64,000 bases of DNA from Salvelinus alpinus (Eukaryota; Chordata; Actinopteri; Salmoniformes; Salmonidae). The position numbers and the translations under genes were made by a program. The notes under the pieces were generated by a model. It was not told the DNA's origin, did no database searches, and saw only the letters and a list, made by a program, of their open reading frames with translations. Shown here piece after piece: positions 20,486 to 32,784 of this stretch; positions within the stretch are counted from its first letter, which is position 1, and every line of letters starts with the position of its first letter. The stretch covers positions 29,024,364 through 29,088,363 of the forward strand of contig NC_092096.1 in assembly GCF_045679555.1 (NCBI RefSeq), read 5' to 3'.

Positions 20486-20713
20486 CTTTTATGTCACGTC
20501 TCTTGTGAGACGTGAAGAGGGGGAATTACAAAATTTGTCCTCTGACAAATTTTATCCCATAGCTTTGTTTTTTGTTTTTTTTCTTTTATGTCATGTCTCT
20601 TGTGTGATGTGTAGAGGGGGAATTACAAAATTTGTCCTCTGATAAATTTCATCCCATAGTTTTTGTTTTTTACTTTTATGTCACGTCTCTTGTGAGACGT
20701 GAAGAGGGGGTTT
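20486..20713 (+). repeat. Triple hairpin/purine-tract repeat ending in the 3' polypurine tract
   Basis: Units start CTTTTATGTCA at 20486, 20583 and 20673. Each has an inverted repeat CACGTCTC...GAGACGTG (weaker in unit 2), then a purine tract (GAAGAGGGGG at 20514-20523 and 20701-20710, GTAGAGGGGG at 20611-20620). The first two continue into AATTACAAAATTTGTCCTC, which forms a second inverted repeat with GACAAATTT. The third tract is followed by TTT and the 3' LTR, so it is the functional polypurine tract. Confidence 0.85.
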
Positions 20714-21213
20714 TGTAAGGAATTGTATTAGATATTGGTAACTTGTTTTAACAACTTCTCAACTTTAGCTATGGTTGACACAATATACACACTCCCTCTT
20801 TCTATTGGACATATGCTGGACTCATTGGACACATGCACGACACCCACAACTTCCCTCCCCCATGACAATCACTCAGACACTCACAACTCAGGGTTGGAGC
20901 TCCAGACAACGAACAATCTCAGGAACCAATGGAACGTCGACATCAGGCCGAACAGGATTACCCACGACCCAGATCGACCAATCGGAAGGCCAGACTTCAG
21001 ATCAACCTACTTTGCTAGTTGTCTATATAATCTGTGTGTACTGTGTAGAGCGCTCTCTTCCGGACGATTTCATACAAATCAGACAGAAAGAGCCGTGCTG
21101 CACGCTTTGCCTAATATCTTTACACTTGAATAAAACGGCCTTATTATACAATTATCCACCTCGTCCTATGTCTCCACTTGGTCTCCTGTCTCAAGTAAAA
21201 CGAATTATCAACA
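20714..21213 (+). repeat. 3' LTR of the endogenous retrovirus
   Basis: 500 bp, identical on reading to 11906-12405, with the same TATA box (about 21024) and AATAAA (about 21129). Followed by CTGG, the target duplication. Confidence 0.9.
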
Positions 21214-21283
21214 CTGGCTAGATGGAAATTGTTTTTAATGCATTATTACGATACCTGGGTTACGAAAATGTAATCTATTGTAA

Positions 21284-21420
21284 TGAAAGAGCAGGGTGCC
21301 GTTCTCGAACCCTCGACCTTCTAGCCCGAGGTCCGGCGCGCTATCGACTGTGCCGCAAAAGCATGCTCGTGCGGCAGAGTCGATTTCCGCGCTTATAAAC
21401 CCAGGGTCGTTACACTATAT
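21284..21420 (-). repeat. tRNA-like repeat (probable SINE head)
   Basis: On the minus strand GCGGCACAGTCGATAGCGCG resembles an A box and GGTTCGAGAAC a B box, with about the right spacing. The cloverleaf is not convincing for a real tRNA, and sequence continues into a non-tRNA body with an inverted GTGCGGCAGAGTCGAT repeat. Confidence 0.45.
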
Positions 21421-24400
21421 TAAACTCATTGTCTTCATTTTCAGGATAGCCTGACCTACAGTGATAAACTGCAAAAAAAACTTTCCCTAATGAGTTATAG
21501 GATTACGAAGACAAGACATCTTTAGAAAAACACTGTAGGTTGTTGCATGTTCAATTATTTCATATAAGTAATTACTTTTTTTAATCAGTTATCCAAATGA
21601 AATTAATTTGAAAGTGAACGTGTTGAATGAAAATGCATCCACAATTGAAGGTTTTTGGAAACTTTATGCAGCGCGCGCAAACAATGGTAACCGTACCCAC
21701 TCCTTCTCCGAGAGCGTCTAGTCAACAAAGATAACACACCGACGTGAAGGCGCTCCAAAATCATTTAGTTCTTCGTATTACCTACGTTTTACATATTTTA
21801 GTCGGCCACTGTCACTGTCCATCATACAACATACAACTTCCATGTTCTGCCATTGCCTATCGACGACTGCGAGATTACAACAGCCAATTGGTTGCGTTCA
21901 GTCCGAGGGTGTCTTGGTAGTGAAACATGATGCTTGAAGAGTTGCCATCACATGGTGGAAATTTCCACTGTGTCCCTCGGTTGTTAAATGGGAAGGGTCT
22001 CCCTTTACTGGTGTTCACTACGCTTACTTGTCCTCCACCTATGAAGTCCCGAACAATTAAAATTTAGATAGGTAGGTCCCCATTTAAGCTTTTTTCAAAT
22101 GTTTAGCCTGTATATGTTCTCCGGTAGTTGTGTAGGTATTGTATACTTGTTTGTCAACGTCGGTATTTTGAAACACTGTATCCCATTTTCAATTCGCACG
22201 GGAAAGCTAATGGTTAATGTTGACATTATTGACAAAACATCAACAAGATAAATTAACCAGGGCTGAAAATTGCGGTTTAATCTCTCAGGTAATCTGTTTA
22301 GCCAATACATGTATCGTTTAAATTAACTATGGGATATTTAAAACACGTTCTTATGTATTAGCCATGATATCTGATCAAATGTCATAATCCCTGGAGTATA
22401 TTTGCTGTGTTGGGTGTAGCCTGAACGTTAAAGAATAATGCTTTTCGCGCAAATAACATGTCGTGTAGCCTACATGAAGGGCAAATCTTCTATGGTAGAC
22501 CGTTAATTCTTCGTATAACGCCAGTAAGTGATATTACATGTGTAATTCACTTACTTGCCAAATGAAGTAATTATTTTGATGTGTTTTGGAGAAGAAAGAA
22601 TGCAGTTTCTTCCAATGTTTGGAACTGCCCCGCGTGTGTATTTCGCATACTACAAAGGAACGTGAAAATTACTATTTTTAACCATTCGATAACCTTCACA
22701 ACGACACTGTCGGAGTTATAAAGTTTACAAAGGTTTAATAGTTATTTTGAATAATAATTTCTGTAAGTGTGTTTTAATAGTTATACAATTCTAAATGTAG
22801 TGGAAATATCTGAACATGTAGAATTAAATGAGAAATCGAGGTATTTGGGGTGTGGTTTAGCCTACAGACTGATTCCGCCTTCTTTCGTTGATTTGGGAGG
22901 CGCGTATTTCAAAAAGATTCCTCAGGGGTTAAGTCATTTTAACCCTTAAGCTTTTTCTTTATCTTTGTCGTTAATGGGGATATACTTTGAGAATATTCAG
23001 ATTTAATTTCACCTCTCTATTCGCTACTATGTTATTTGAATATGTAAATGACTTGCAAATGTGAGAAATGCTTTTCACATTTGATAAAATCTTGATTTCA
23101 CAGCTAATCTACTGATGTAACCATTTGGTGACAGACAGAAGCCTAGGCTATTACAGAGAACACTGTAGACCTTTGATTATTTACGGTCTAATAGAATTAA
23201 CCCATTTTCTATGTCAAAGACTTTCATGTCAGCAGTGTGCAGGTGTGTTCAAATGCAGGTGCAGGCCCTGGCACTTTTTTTCTCAGCACACACCTGTCAG
23301 TGGGGATATAGAAATGGGCATGCTCTTTTCATTGGTCAGTATGAGGTGTGTGATGCAGGGCTTGAGTGACAGAACAGATGTAGGTCAAAAAGCCCAGAGC
23401 TGTTCATGTTCGAGCAATGACGGCTGATGCAATTGGGACTGTGTGGAACAGAGCAAAGCAAAGAGCCCTTAAGCCGGTCGCAAAGTTGGGTTTGAGGTGT
23501 GTGGTGCATGGCAGGTACTATTAACACTAATCCACTATTAATCCGCAACGGATTTCGGGGTGATTTTCTAAATCACTGTCACTATGTCCTATTGAAATCT
23601 GAGAAGGGCATACAATGTGAGTGCTGGCTATTTTTACCACTACTGTTGCATAATGCAATGACTAAATAGTTTGAACAATAAGAATATGGAACTTAAATAC
23701 GCCATGCACTCGCAATGGTAAGAAATATTTCTTAGACTGGCTTTAATTTTTGTGAAATGGCTTTGAACCAGGTCTCTTAATAATTGATCTTATCTCTGAG
23801 ACTAACCTGCATTGATAAATCCCATTATGTAATACCACATCCTACTGCATAACCAGTTTGCTCATGGCCCCCTCAGACAGGCTGACAGTCAAATCTCTAT
23901 ACCATCTATACATTTTATATGCAGTACATTAAGAGCAGGTAAGGTACATAATTAATGCAGACATAAAGCTGCCTCATATCTCACAGTTCTTACATGACGC
24001 AACTGTGTGGCTGATTTAGTGCCCGATGCTATTAGGTAATGCAACCCAAGTCCTGCCACGTGCATTTAGCCAACCTTTTGCAAATCATTCCACAGAACTC
24101 ATTTGGGAATGTGTTAACTTTGGTAGCATCAAAATCATCAGTGATGTAGTGGAGGGTAAACACAATTCATCCACCTTTTTTTGCCCAACAGTTTATCCAC
24201 CTTTTGCGGAAAAATGCATTGAAAGAATAGAATTTTCTTACCACTACATTATTGTGTACAATATAGGCTAGCATTAGGGATGAATTGCATCAAATTCAAA
24301 GGCGAAAGGGTTTGGTGATAGTCAACATAGAGGATCGTATGAGATCACATAATCTTATGTAAGACTTTGGTTTACTCAGGTAGCACAGTGATAAGACCAC

Positions 24401-24800
24401 TAAATTAAAATTACGTAGCGTCAAAACAGTCATTTCCAATGGTACAAAATGTAAGTCACTCTGGACATTTACATAAATGTCTCTCCCAGCAATATTCCAC
24501 CACCTCTGTTTAGTTTGGCATGGTCTCAAAATGGCATAAAGCAGTGAAAGGCAAACAGGTTTGCTGATAGTGCACCCCTTCCCTGGAGGAACCTGGCATT
24601 TCTCTAAATGACCATACTGTTCCAGACTAGAGCTGTGCGCTGCCAACCACATGAGTCCGCTCAGGGTTTTAAGAGTTTGCCTGATAGCCGGTCACACACA
24701 AACTCGCCAATGGGTTTGAAACAGAGAGACTGTATAATTGATTACTTCCTGTAAATAACTAGCATGGAAGAATTTGCCACTCTAATTTATGCTGGATTGT
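21421..24800. other. Intergenic, no gene recognised
   Basis: Several frames of 60-120 codons occur on both strands, but none has a domain or splice context that I can support. The stretch 21660-21800 is less AT-rich and contains CpG clusters. Confidence 0.35.
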
Positions 24801-25181
24801 GAGTTTTCCTTGCAGGTTTTACAGGAAGCAATCGCTCGATGAGTCTCGGTTTCAAATGTCTCAGTTGCCAGCAGTTGCGCAATTATGAGCAAGTGTCTAA
24901 TGACATGCAGGGCTCCACCTGGCCCCGGGAGCACCCTCCTCCCCTAACAAATTCAAGGCCACTCAGATGTGGTTCTACGTCAAGCAGTGCAACTTCGTCA
25001 TCAGCCAACAAAAGCCATGGGCAGATCAATATGGACTGATAAGACCATCGGGACATGGGGGACCTGGGGAGAGTGTTCACAAACAAAGTTAGGACGGACC
25101 ATGTACAGTACCAGGAAGCAACAACGACTACAGCCTGAACCCCATCAGGCCAACAAAATAGATCTTACTGCGGAGGTCTAG
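24801..25181 (+). other. Exon-like stretch of unknown identity
   Basis: GTTTTCCTTGCAG at 24804-24816 is a good splice acceptor, and the following 370 bases are unusually GC-balanced. They hold two overlapping frames: 24839-25039 has CLSCQQL and a serine-rich end; 24969-25181, in another frame, has GTWGTWGECSQT. The latter faintly recalls a thrombospondin-type start, but the second cysteine set is missing. No matching donor site is obvious. It may be an upstream non-coding exon, a pseudogene or chance. Confidence 0.25.
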
Positions 25182-27300
25182 CTCAAACACGCAGGGACCA
25201 TGCTTCGGGTGATCCTCATCACCACAAACCTGGTCACACATTGTTGTATTTGATTATACCTTATATGAGGCCCTGCTATTACTATCAGGCTCTTGTGCTG
25301 ACCTGACCAATACATATCACCACAACCTTCACAAGATCGTTATGAGTATGTACATTCATAATTTTTTGGCAAAAATATGTACAGAATGATAAATGCCAGT
25401 ATTGATGCTAAGGCTTGAGCAAAGAAATATGTACAACAATGTCACTGAGTCGTACGTATGTACATAGCCGCATGGAGACCATGTGTTTGATGTATTTGAT
25501 ACCATTCCACCTATTCTGCTCCGGCCATTACCACAAGCCCATCCTCTCCAATTAAGGTGCCACCAACCTCCTATGCTTTGTACATGCTTGTGACTGTAAC
25601 TCATACAGTACCTTTGTTACATTGATGGCTAATATTTTCTTTGATGAATCCCAACTCCAATTCTGAAATACCTAATGGCTCAGACACACAGGTAGGATTG
25701 TCAAATGTTTGCCTGCCGACAGTACTTAGCGCCTCTGAACAGAGTGTTGGCAGTTAATCTCTTCTGTGTTCAGACAGCAAAGACCTTGAAGTCGTCAGCC
25801 ACTCAGCCTTATTAAAATACACCATACCAGAAGGTGGCAGTAGCGTTTTTTGCCAATGCATGTCTGTGTGTGTTGCTTTGTCTAGTCAATGTTAGCTAGC
25901 TAGATGCACTAATGTTGCTATTGTTGTAAAAAGCCCTTGTACTAGCCAGATGGCCACAGCTAGATAACTAGCTAGCAAGATGACAAAACATTGTTTTATT
26001 TACTCTCCATAATTGCATACAGCCCATATATACAGTTTTAGCTAGCTGGCTAATGTTAGCTAAATGGTTAGCATGATTTGCTAGCTAGGTTTCTGATGTG
26101 CTAGCTAGGTAAAGTAAAGATACTGCATTGACTCTCAACAGCTACAGGCAGCTGCTTCATGGAAACAAATCCCTTGTGATTTAATCATAATGTTGATTAA
26201 TGTTTCTAGCTACAGTGGCTAGGTAGCATGCTTGGTTAGTGATGTGTGTATTGTGCTGCACTTACCACCCCATTTGTTTTATATGAAGTGTGTGGGACTG
26301 CCTTGCTCACTTAGCAAGCTAATGTTAGCCAGCTAGCTAGCTAACTAATAAGCTATTGCACATTTATCAAACCTACCAAAGAATCACAAAACTCCTTAGC
26401 TAGACGTAAAAGATGTAAACACTTGATCAGATTTTCAATTCTTTATGCAGCTTTATTGTTTTAGGTTTTATTGTTTTAGATTAAAAGGGTGGATTAGCTC
26501 TCTCTTTTTCCTTATTGTCACTCCTTTCGGCTCCACCATGAAGGTTTGTGCTCTTTGATTGGCTCAAAGTCAAGTTGTTGGCCACCGCCGGCCATTGTGT
26601 TTCTACAAGTACACAGAAGGTACGTATTTTGTTCTAGCAAGAGAAGGATTGGCCTCCTACTGTGATAAGTACCCAATCGGCAGTCAGATTCTCGTGTGTT
26701 TCATGCTTAGCAGATTTCACTGAGAGATTGAACTTGAACAATATTAATACTTTCACATGGGATGCCAAGATCTTTTAGACTAAACCAGATGTTCTCTTGA
26801 ACAGTTCTCTTGAACAATTCTACAGCACTGTATTGGTTTGATAGATTCAGGTGTAAGTGTTGCATGAAGTGGTAAAAGCATGGCAGTCATGTCACAGCTA
26901 GTGTAGAGATGTTAGGTTCTGAGGAATGGCTTATATTTAGCTCTGTTACTATGTGGACTTTGGCCTGATGGGAGGCTCTCAGGCTCTATCAGATCATTTC
27001 TCCCACTCCAGTCCAGCTATGCTCTGTCAAATCCCACAGATGAATCCAACCCTGTGTTCTCAAGGCTAACCTGTGTTCTCAAGGTTAACCTGTGTTCTCA
27101 GTGCTAACTTGTGTTCTTTGCGCTAACTTGTGCTTAATGCTAACATGTGTTCTTTAAGATAACTTGTGCTCTCAATGCTAATTTGGTTCTTAAAGCTACC
27201 TTTTGTGCTCAAGAGTCACCTGTGTCGTCCAGGCTAACTTGCATGGCTATTTTTATGCTCAACTTATATAATGCTTGTGCGTTGTAGGCTAGTCAGTACT
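25182..27300. other. Intergenic; TAGC-rich patch and a degenerate 21-bp minisatellite
   Basis: 25890-26350 is rich in GCTAGCTA/TTAGCTA motifs. 27036-27240 has degenerate units like GCTAACCTGTGTTCTCAAG. No gene recognised. Confidence 0.5.
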
Positions 27301-27508
27301 CTACACCCTTAGAAAAAATAGTTATTCGGCTGTCTCCATAGGATAACCCTTTTTGGTTTCAGGTAGAACCCTTCTGAGTTCCATGTAGAACCCTCTGTGG
27401 AAAGGGTTCTATCTGGAACCAAAAATTGTTTTTCAAAGGGTTCTCCTATGTGTACAGCCGAAGAACCAGTTTTAGGTTCTAGATAGCAACTTTTTTCTAA
27501 TAGTGTAG
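27301..27508. mobile_element. MITE with CTACACYMTTAGAAAAAA ends
   Basis: CTACACCCTTAGAAAAAA at the left pairs with TTTTTTCTAATAGTGTAG at the right (two mismatches). Internally GGGTTCTATCTGGAACC and its partner form further palindromes. 208 bp, non-coding; a common teleost MITE type. Confidence 0.8.
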
Positions 27509-28524
27509 AAGCGAAACCTCAGCACTGTTGGCTAACGTGGACATCAAGGCTAACAACTGCACTATTTGGCTGTATTCAATCTGTATGGAGATCCTCATGG
27601 AAATATTTGCATGTTTTGGAGCTTACCCTCAACCCACATGTTCAGCTCCATAGACGCCAGCTCACATGCTCTGACCTGTGGGAATGCTAGCGAACACACC
27701 TACTTGTTAGATTATATTGGCAAAGGCCTAACCAAACACCTTGCAAGTTTCTGGATGGAGAGAGAGCTGAGAATAGAGAATATTACCGCTTGGTATTTAC
27801 TGATACCGGACAGGTGAATAGCAGCAGTGTTATGAAGCAACCTTTGCTATGTCAATAGCTAAATGCTGCATTTGCAAATTTGAGTTCCTGGCGTTCAGAA
27901 ACCATTCTTGCGAGTTGAATGGGGAGAAGCGACACCTAAATTCAACATTGGGGTTAAAACTGATCAGTTGCCGACATTCAAAGCTTTACTAGTTGTACAG
28001 ATGGATACAAGGACTCACACAGCCAATAATAGTAACTAGCTAGTGTAGATAAGCAGTGGATCGGATGCATCTCCATGTAGGCTACACGAGTCCACCCCAT
28101 CTTGAACTGGGCTCCCATAACACCCAGGCATTTATGGTGGAGCTGAAATTGTGGCAGGGAGCCTCGGAGAGTGGACATGTAGAATGTGTCACGTCTGTGA
28201 GAGAGAAAGAGATGTACATGCCACTCATAATTAACTTGCATGTGCAGACAACATCTAAACAGTTGGTTTGTGGGTATCAACTTGACTGACAGGGTGGTTA
28301 GAACACTTTTAATAGGTAATGATAATAGTAATTACTGAACATTGTGGGGATATCAATGTAATCCCCGGCCGAGTCATACAGTAAAAATGGGAACCGATGT
28401 GTCTCTGCTTGGCGCTGCTTCATAGATAGGCCATGCGATAGGATACCCTTGACTTTCTCCTAAACTACCCTGAGGTGGTCAGCTGATTACTGTAACCTGA
28501 GTCTTTTTTGACATCATGTTGTAC
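27509..28524. other. Intergenic, nothing recognised
   Basis: Frames up to about 100 codons on both strands without a recognised domain or splice context. Confidence 0.35.
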
Positions 28525-28845
28525 CCGGACTATTTGTATTGACCCCTCTTTTTTCTTTACGCTGCCGCTACTCGCTGCTTATTTTCAATGCATAGTCACT
28601 TTACCCCTACCTACATGTGCATATTACCTCAATTACCTTGACTAACCTGTTGCCCCCCACATTGACTCGGTACCGGTACCCCCTGTATGTAGCCTTGTTA
28701 TGTAGCCTTTTGTTTTTATTGTTTTTTAAACTTTTGTTTATTTAGTAAATCTTTTCTTAACTCCTATTTTTCTTAAAACGGCATTGTTGGTTAAGGGCTT
28801 GTAAGTAAGCATTTCACGGTAAGGTCTACACTACACCTATTCGTA
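28525..28845 (+). repeat. LINE 3' tail, same family as 55710-56515
   Basis: Shares ACATATTACCTCAATTACCT-type sequence, a GTACCGGTACCCCC stretch and GTTGGTTAAGGGCTTGTAAG with the longer LINE copy near 56.4 kb. Non-coding 3' part only. Confidence 0.75.
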
Positions 28846-30886
28846 GCTAGGATGTGGAAGGGCTGGTGTATATCTTGCACTGTATTCATTCCTTATTGAC
28901 CTTTCAGCATTTGAGGGATTACCAGAAGGAGCATTGTGTTATATCCTCGTTGCTTTTGAATGCCAGTGTTACACACCTGATAGTACACAGGCTAATGGCT
29001 TCTAATGGTTCACAAGCTCAAAATGTGTTGAGAAACACATTCTAACTGTTATGATGTAAGGGCCCAGACATTCTTCCAGCAATGTTGATGTTGGACAGAA
29101 AGAGATGTTGGTTTGTTTGACGCAACAAAAGCGGGACTTTCCATTTCCGTCCTGGTGATATGTCATCTGGCCAATCATTCACCGCCTACCGGAGATATTT
29201 GCAGCAACTCACATGGCGTCTGAGGTACCAACTTATTTTGGTTGCTTTAAAATTCCTGCTTTTTATGATTGGTTAGAGAGCTGTGGAGGCTGCTGGAATG
29301 AGGCTAGTTGGACGACTGCGCTGGCAAGAGTCTGGTGACTGGAGTGCTGTCTACAGTTTGTGAGAGTGCATGCGTCTTTCTTGGGATAGGACCCTGTATT
29401 CACCTTATTAGAGATGCCTGTAGTATTGCGGTGACATGGTGTTTCAGCTGTTCCAGTTACCTGCTGGTGCCAGTGGACTGGTTTGGTGTTTTTGTTTTGG
29501 AAGATAAGAGAGATCAGGAGGCCCCTTGACCTGTAATTGACAACCCCTGTTTACCAGCTGCTGTTGACCCAACCCGTGGGTCTCCTGCTGCAGAAATAAC
29601 CCCACTATATGGCATCTACAGGCCAGATCCTACTCTGTCGACGTCAGAGACTCTTCGTAAAAAGTTAATAAGTTGCAGGGGGAGTATTTGCCTCCAGTCC
29701 AGTGGGTTTTTGGGGGACCACAGTTGAAGTACTTCCAGTAATGCAGTTAATGCAAGGATCTGGCTCTTGGTCTTCACAGAGGGAGAGAGAGTTCAAATTA
29801 CTGTAAAAAACTACCATATAAAGTTCAGCCCATGTAGCTGAAACATCTGATATACAGCAGGAAAACATTGGCTGTTATTTATAGCCCGTTATACACAATG
29901 CTAGGTACTGTATAATCCTCCAGGTAGATGCTTGAGATTTTCAGAATAGGACATCTGTTACTGAATGAATATTGATTTGATTGAAGATGGCCTCTAATAT
30001 ACAGAAGAGCCCAATGCAAAGTGTTCCGTAAGTTCCTCAATGCCAATAAGAAATGTTTACTGGAACAATAATTACAGGAAGGTTTAATTTATATCCACAT
30101 TTGAAAGGAGTGTTTGAAGATGGGAATGTCTTGACATGGGGAAATAGCTGGGGTAAGGAGCGCAACTGGTCAGAGGGCTAAGCTGTTGTTGTTTCCGTGG
30201 TCAATCCATGTGAGGTCGAGTAAATATGCATCTTCTTGTGTGTGAGTGATGTAATATGACATGACAAATGCCGTGATAAAACAATGTTTGGTTAGAATGT
30301 TTCACTGGCTTCTATAATGTTCAGCTTTGCTTCAGCCAATGTAGTAGTTATTGTCTTAATAACGTTGATGTCAAGGCTTTTTGTGTTGTAGTTTAGAATT
30401 TGTGTTGTAATGACTAAGCACGTCTCTGCGTTTGAGTAGTGGCTGGAGTAGGCTTGTTCCAGTCAGTCGCTTCTCCTGTGTGACCTGTGCAGGTCTAGAA
30501 CCGCACATGATTGGCTCAGAGACATTAGACTGGATATTTTCCATGTCATTTGTCATAGTGGTGATGCATTGCCAATGGTAGCATAGAGTATTTTTGTTTG
30601 TGTTTTCGGTCTATTGGTCCTTAGTAGCAGATCATTTTCCGTGAGTGATGGTTGAGGTATAGATGGAGTTGACATATCTTCCAGCTTTGGACCATCTCGC
30701 CTGACTCAGTCTTTGAATGGTTGAGATAACTTACTTGCAAAATTGGTTTGTTTTGTCTCTTAACTTGTAACTAATTACAAATACTACATGTGAATATAGG
30801 ACATGCTATTTAGGTTATTCTGTGGAGATTTTAGATCTGTATGTGTGAGTTATGTGACTGTACTGCTCTGCCTCTGCAGATGTGTT
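28846..30886. other. Intergenic, nothing recognised
   Basis: No supported exon or repeat. Small frames only. Confidence 0.35.
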
Positions 30887-31170
30887 GTGTGGACCAGACA
30901 ATACTCTCTGCTGTAACAGGTGTGGACCAGACAATACTCTCTGCTGTAACAGGTGTAGACCAGACAATACTCTCTGCTGTAACAGTGTAGACCAAACAAT
31001 ACTCTCCGCTGTAACGGGTGTGGACCAGACAATACTCTCTGCTGTAACGGGTGTGGACCAGACAATACTCTCTGCTGTAACGGGTGTGGACCAGATAATA
31101 CACTCTGCTGTAACAGGTGTGGACCAGACAATACTCTCTGCTGTAACAGGTGTGGACCAGACAATACTCG
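30887..31170 (+). repeat. 33-bp minisatellite
   Basis: Eight to nine copies of GTGTGGACCAGACAATACTC plus TCTGCTGTAACAG. The 33-bp period is a multiple of three, so several frames stay open on both strands. Variants are single-base changes plus a few small length changes. Confidence 0.9.
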
Positions 31171-31264
31171 CAATAATATTTATTTTATTTCAGAAAATGT
31201 GGAGGTTGGTTGTGGCCTCAAAAGAAGCATTTCATGTGTCTGATTTGAAGTTTCTCTGTGTATA

Positions 31265-31386
<122 letters not shown>

Positions 31387-31887
31387 GGGGTTACAAAGTT
31401 GGACTGTTAAGACCCCATCCTTCAGCGGAGTGAGACCTTGCACTCAGCGGCACACTCAGTTGCGGCCCCTGATTGGCGGACAGTGTCACAGCCTCCCCGG
31501 TGGATTCCAGTTGTCTCTGGCAGGCTCTGAACGCTTAACGGTACGCTGAGTCAACCCATGGTAGTAGGGGTAGTGGGAAGGGAGGGGTGTGTGGTTGAGG
31601 GCAGGACAGGACAGGGTAGAACAGTGACCGCAGCATGAGGACGGTACCGTTTGCACCCAGGGATGACCACCTGGGGTGTGTGCTTGGCGGGCCATCACAG
31701 AACAAACAGCAGTTGCTGCAACAACGCTCACTGTGCAATCTTGGCCGAGCTTTCAGGATGTCTGTGTGCTGTCCCTCTTGTCCTTCTCTCTCTGCCTTTC
31801 TCTCTCGCTCCTTTTTCATTGACGTGGGGGGGGTGGTTGGCTTCAGGCTCCTGATGTGATTGGCCAGGGTGGGTCCTTCCCCTGCTC

Positions 31888-31894
31888 TTTAAAA
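31888..31894 (+). promoter_or_regulatory. Candidate TATA-like promoter of slc38a4
   Basis: TTTAAAA is followed at about 30 bp by a region leading into a good splice donor at 32030. It lies 3.7 kb upstream of the slc38a4 start codon on the same strand. Purely positional inference. Confidence 0.4.
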
Positions 31895-31917
31895 GCCTTC
31901 CTCTCACCTGGGTTACA

Positions 31918-32029
31918 AAAAAGCAGCAGCTCTTGCCTCTCCCAGCTGCTCACTGGCACTGTCCTCATTCTCCCCCCAAACAAAAAAAACAAAAACACTT
32001 TGGAACCTCTCTCTGTCATCTCTGAATGA
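31918..32029 (+). other. Candidate non-coding first exon of slc38a4
   Basis: A likely transcription start about 30 bp after the TATA-like box, then a pyrimidine-rich leader, ending before GTGAGTATG at 32030, an excellent donor. It would splice to the acceptor ending TTTTCTACAG at 35511. Mammalian SLC38A4 also has non-coding 5' exons. A second, weaker candidate exon at 35191-35227 (acceptor CCCCTTGAAG, donor GTAAGA) is possible. Confidence 0.4.
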
Positions 32030-32784
32030 GTGAGTATGTCTCCTTTTCCACATGATTTATCTGCTTCTCATGTCGGGGATCTTTAGTTACCTTGGTCTAA
32101 GTTTGTGATTCAAATAGACACTAAATTGAAACTGCTGAGAAAATAAAATCTTGTAGAGAAAAGTGGAGAATTTTCCACAGTTTTCTTGAGAAACTGTAGA
32201 TGCACCTAGCTGAATTAGTTTGTTTTGTGCTTTTGAGATTGTGGGCGGTATTTCACTGGTTGAAGTATTCAGTTGGTTTCCTTTGAGCATTTGTTTGTGG
32301 TTTTATTAGATGTTTTGTTGGGTAGAAAACCAAGCCACTGCTGAAGTGGGACTTGCGTAACTTGAGTGGTAGTTTGAGTTAGACAGAGCTAATCTTTGAG
32401 CTAATGATGTGTTGTGTACCTCCAGTAAGAATGGGATCCTCTAGTACTCTACTTTTGTTGTGTCAACTTGGAGTTGAGTGTTATGTAAGTTGCACAGACT
32501 CCTTTTCTGCTACTTCTGGACAGATAAAACGAATGAAGTTCATGTTTTTCCCATTCAGTTGATTGATGTCACGCTGTTGGCAAATTGGATTAGAAGAATC
32601 TGAAGTTTTGATCAGTGTTTGTCGTGTCACAGAACTGACTTTAATATTAAAAGTGTTGTAGCCTTGTTGTATGCAAGCACACTATATTAGATTTAGACAT
32701 TTTCAAGCAGGTTCTTTATTTGCACAATATACAAGGCTTGGTACCAAATATTGTGTTTGATAATGCAATAAACGATTTGGCATA

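Larger units (their letters stand above)
11906..21213 (+). mobile_element. Endogenous retrovirus, complete ends, defective genes
   Basis: Two 500-bp LTRs (TGTAAGG...ATCAACA), identical as read, bound a 8.3-kb interior in the order primer-binding site, leader, gag, pol remnants, env remnants, purine tract. CTGG at 11902-11905 and 21214-21217 is a 4-bp target duplication, the size made by gammaretroviral integrases. The integrase tail and the CX6CC motifs in env also point to a gamma- or epsilon-like fish retrovirus. Most of pol and apparently the gag capsid are missing, and env is broken by stops and frame changes, so this copy cannot replicate alone. The identical LTRs still imply a recent insertion, probably with proteins supplied by a relative. 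Confidence 0.9.

Noticed and set aside
21284..21370. tRNA gene on the minus strand
   Set aside because: Stem pairing and anticodon arm do not fold convincingly; better explained as a SINE head.
30887..31170. CRISPR-like regular repeats
   Set aside because: The units are directly adjacent without unique spacers, in a vertebrate genome; it is a minisatellite.
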